Assembly: GCA_023053685.1 (NCBI GenBank)
Contig: JALIGW010000059.1
Coordinates: forward strand, 992,001 to 1,056,000
Source: Diadophis punctatus similis
Lineage: Eukaryota > Chordata > Lepidosauria > Squamata > Dipsadidae
Direction: 5' to 3'
DNA: 64,000 nucleotides
In this document: piece by piece, positions 60,991-64,000 of the stretch
How positions within the stretch are numbered: position 1 is the stretch's first letter
Layout of the letters: each line of letters starts with the position of its first letter
Program-made: the position numbers and the translations under genes
Notes under the pieces: model-generated
Told to the model about the DNA's origin: nothing
The model's input: the letters and a program-made list of their open reading frames with translations, nothing else
The model's database searches: none

Positions 60991-62737
60991 CTGTTTCCTA
61001 TGGTCTGGAAAGCCAAATTCTCACACCATTTTCAGATCCGAGCTTTCCCTGACGAGTTAGCCCAAGCCGTATCATAGAATTTACCAATTCAGCCAGAAAA
61101 CTTCACTATTGACACAGAGCTCAGAAATGAAAAAGAAACAGATATTCCTGTTCCCTAGGGTCTGGAAAGCCAAATTCTCACACCATTTTCAGATCCGAGC
61201 TTTCCCTTAGGAGTTAGCCCAACCCGTATCATACAATTTATCTTAGGACTCAATTCAGCCCGAAAACTTCACTTTTGACACAGAGCTCAGAAATGAAAAA
61301 GAAACACATATTCATGCTCTCCAGAGTCTGGAAAGCCAAAATCTCACACCATTTTCAGAACCGAGCTTTCCCTGAGGAGTTAGCCAAAGTCGTATTTTAG
61401 AATTTGCCTTGGGACTCAATTCAGCCCGAAAACTTCACTTTTGACACAGAGCTCAGAAATGAAAAAGAAACAGTTATTCCTGTTTCCTATGGTCTGGAAA
61501 GCCAAATTCTCACACCATTTTCAGATCCGAGCTTTCCCTGACAAGATAGCCAAAGTCGTATCATAGAATTTACCAATTCAGCCAGAAAACTTCACTGTTG
61601 ACAGAGAGCTCAGAAATGAAAAAGAAACAGTTATTCCTGTTCCCTAGGGTCTCAAAAACCGAATTCTCACACCATTTTCAGATCCGAGCTTTCCCTGAGG
61701 AATTAGCCCAAGCCGTATCATAGAATTTACCAATTCAGTCCGAAAACTTCACTTTTGACACAGAGCTCAGAAATGAAAAAGAAATAGATATTCCTGTTCC
61801 CTAGGGTCTTGAAAGCCGAATTCTCACACCATTTTCAGATCCGAGCTTTCCCTGACGAGTTAGCCCAAGGCGTATCTCAGAATTTTCCATAGAACTGAAT
61901 TCAGCCCGAAAACTTCACTTTTGACGCAGAGCTCAGAAATGAAAAAGAAACACATATTCCTGTTCCCTAGGGTGTGGAAGCCTAATTCTCACACCATTTT
62001 CAGATCCGAGCTTTCCCTGACGAGTTAGCCCAAGGCGTATCTCAGAATTTTCCATAGAACTGAATTCAGCCCGAAAACTTCACTTTTGACGCAAAGCTCA
62101 CAAATGAAAAAGAAACAGTTATTCCTGTTCCCTAGGGTCTGGAAGCCGAATTCTCACACCATTTTCAGATACGAGCTTTCCCTGAGGAGTTAGCCCAACC
62201 CGTATCATAGAATTTACCAATTCAGCCAGAAAACTTCACTATTGACACAGAGCTCAGAAATGAAAAAGAAACAGATATTCCTGTTCCCTAGGGTCTGGAA
62301 AGCCAAATTCTCACACCATTTTCAGATCCGAGCTTTCCCTTAGGAGTTAGCCAAACCCGTATCATACAATTTACCTTAGGACTCAATTCAGCCCGAAAAC
62401 TTCACTTTTTACACAGAGCTCAGAAATGAAAAAGAAACACATATTCATGCTCTCCAGAGTCTGGAAAGAAAAAATCTCACACCATTTTCAGAACCGAGCT
62501 TTCCCTGAGGAGTTAGCCAAAGTCGTATTTTAGAATTTGCCTTGGGACTCAATTCAGCCCGAAAACTTCACATTTGACACAGAGCTCAGAAATGAAAAAG
62601 AAACAGTTATTCCTGTTTCCTATGGTCTGGAAAGCCAAATTCTCACACCATTTTCAGATCCGAGCTTTCCCTGACGAGTTAGCCCAAGCCGTATCATAGA
62701 ATTTACCAATTCAGCCAGAAAACTTCACTATTGACAC

Positions 62738-63722
62738 AGAGCTCAGAAATGAAAAAGAAACAGTTATTCCTGTTCCCTAGGGTCTCGAAAACCGAATTCT
62801 CACACCATTTTCAGATCCGAGCTTTCCCTGAGGAATTAGCCCAAGCCGTATCATAGAATTTACCAATTCAGTCCGAAAACTTCACTTTTGACACAGAGCT
62901 CAGAAATGAAAAAGAAATAGATATTCCTGTTCCCTAGGGTCTTGAAAGCCGAATTCTCACACCATTTTCAGATCCGAGCTTTCCCTGAGGAATTAGCCCA
63001 AGCCGTATCATAGAATTTACCAATTCAGCCAGAAAACTTCACTATTGACAGAGAGCTCAGAAATGAAAAAGAAAAACATATTCCTGTTCCCTAGGGACTC
63101 GAAAACCGAATTCTCACACCATTTTCAAATCCGAGATTTCCCTGAGGAGTTAGCCCAAGCCGTATCATAGAATTTTCCATAGAACTGAATTCAGCCCGAA
63201 AACTTCACTTTTGACGCAGAGCTCAGAAATGAAAAAGAAACAGTTATTCCTGTTCCCTAGGGTCTCGAAAACCGAATTCTCACACCATTTTCAGATCCGA
63301 GCTTTCCCTGAGGAATTAGCCCAAGCCGTATCATAGAATTTACCAATTCAGTCCGAAAACTTCACTTTTGACACAGAGCTCAGAAATGAAAAAGAAATAG
63401 ATATTCCTGTTCCCTAGGGTCTTGAAAGCCGAATTCTCACACCATTTTCAGATCCGAGCTTTCCCTGAGGAATTAGCCCAAGCCGTATCATAGAATTTAC
63501 CAATTCAGCCAGAAAACTTCACTATTGACAGAGAGCTCAGAAATGAAAAAGAAAAACATATTCCTGTTCCCTAGGGACTCGAAAACCGAATTCTCACACC
63601 ATTTTCAGATCCGAGATTTCCCTGAGGAGTTAGCCCAAGCCGTATCATAGAATTTTCCATAGAACTGAATTCAGCCCGAAAACTTCACTTTTGACGCAGA
63701 GCTCAGAAATGAAAAAGAAACA
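62738..63722 (+). repeat. Near-perfect tandem duplication of a 480-bp three-monomer unit
   Basis: Bases 62761-63240 and 63241-63720 are identical except for TTTTCAAATCCG near 63126 versus TTTTCAGATCCG near 63606. The unit is two short and one long monomer, the same size as the duplication at 8.3-9.2 kb but made of different variants (GAAATAGATATT, GAAAAACATATT, GGGACTCGAAAACC). Identity of this level implies a recent event or a very recent conversion. Confidence 0.88.
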
Positions 63723-64000
63723 CATATTCCTGTTCCCTAGGGTCAGGAAGCCGAATTCTCACACCATTTTCAGATACGAGCTTTCCCTGAGGAGTTAGCC
63801 CAACCCGTATCATTGAATTTACCTTAGGACTCAATTCAGCCCGAAAACTTCACTTTTGACACAGAGCTCAGAAATGAAAAAGAAACACATATTCCTGTTC
63901 CCTAGCGTCTGGAAAGCCTAATTCTCACACCATTTTCAGATCCGAGCTTTCCCTGAGGAGTTAGCCCAAGCCGTATCATAGAATTTACCAATTCAGCCAG
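63723..64000 (+). repeat. Satellite monomers running off the window end
   Basis: The array continues with a GGTCAGGAAGCC copy (near 63742), GATACGAGC, ATCATTGAATTTACC with the TTAGGACTC box, and a CCTAATTC copy. It is cut at 64000 inside AATTCAGCCAG. Nothing suggests the edge of the array. Confidence 0.85.

Larger units (their letters stand above)
1..64000 (+). repeat. Continuous head-to-tail satellite DNA array, 166/157-bp monomers
   Basis: The whole window is one tandem array. Each monomer carries the same ordered landmarks: GAGCTC, then CAGAAATGAAAAAGAAAC, a CCTGTTCCCTAGGG-type segment, GAATTCTCAC, CCATTTTCAGATCCGAGC, TTTCCCTGA, a TTAGCCCAA-type segment and AATTCAG. Spacing between successive GAGCTC sites is 166 or 157 bp (first sites at 12, 178, 335, 492, 649, 815, 981, 1138 and 1304). 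All copies are on one strand; I saw no inversion, transposon or non-repeat spacer, and both window edges cut through the array. Family knowledge: monomers close to nucleosome length in long higher-order arrays are typical of eukaryotic centromeres. That this is a centromere is inference. The monomer is not one I recognise. Confidence 0.97.

Noticed and set aside
1..64000. CRISPR array, because of regular repeats
   Set aside because: Repeats are contiguous 157/166-bp monomers with no unique spacers, and no cas genes are present.
1..64000. Telomere-like sequence from the recurring CCCTAGGG
   Set aside because: It is a single palindrome per monomer and never forms tandem CCCTAA-type units.
1..64000. 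Ribosomal or 5S RNA gene repeats
   Set aside because: The monomer shows no recognisable rRNA or tRNA sequence, no A/C box promoter arrangement that I can identify, and varies too much between lineages.
1..64000. Terminal-repeat retrotransposon or transposon fragments
   Set aside because: I found no stretch that departs from the monomer, no coding remnants of reverse transcriptase, integrase or transposase, and no target-site duplications.

Overview
The window is one uninterrupted tandem satellite DNA array. I see no gene, RNA gene, transposon, CRISPR array or unique spacer anywhere in the 64 kb. Every stretch reads as the same AT-rich monomer, head to tail and in the same orientation. The monomer has two lengths, 166 bp and 157 bp, which differ by one 9-bp segment near its 3' end when phased on the near-invariant GAGCTC. 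About 395 monomers fit in the window, with the two lengths in roughly equal numbers. The organism must be a eukaryote, because multi-kilobase higher-order satellite arrays of nucleosome-scale monomers are typical of centromeric or pericentromeric heterochromatin in plants and animals. I do not recognise the monomer. A 166-bp centromere repeat is, to my memory, reported for Prunus, but length alone cannot identify the species.

Layout. From 1 to about 16.5 kb, two block types alternate. Block A spans about 335-2100, 8220-10500 and 15345-16480. Block B spans about 2000-4690, 5072-7760 and 12020-14880. Perfect or near-perfect local tandem duplications of 480 bp (8281-9240) and 969 bp (9940-11878) sit inside this region. 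From 16.5 to 28.5 kb the array uses other monomer lineages, notably one marked GACGTAGAG that I first see near 18.6 kb, and holds a 1.47-kb block in three copies (21580-23050, 24820-26285, 26915-28380). At 28.5-31 kb block B and block A sequence returns. The 31.4-36.2 kb stretch is a diverged copy of 16.5-21.7 kb with monomer-sized gains and losses plus its own 1135-bp tandem duplication. From 37 to 52 kb there are further copies of these blocks, with repeat offsets of 3387, 2584, 1938 and 655 bp and visible crossover junctions. From 52 to 64 kb there are a 1781-bp duplication, a cluster of monomers carrying a 1-bp deletion, a 321-bp duplication and a terminal 480-bp duplication.

Nothing is encoded by this sequence in the usual sense. 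The two longest open frames are chance readings through one to one and a half monomers. The information lies in the repeat structure. All measured offsets are sums of 166 and 157, with small corrections for known 1-bp indels, so the array has evolved by in-register unequal exchange or conversion of whole monomers. That process has worked at scales from 2 monomers to more than 50. A centromeric role is an inference from this architecture; the sequence alone does not prove it.
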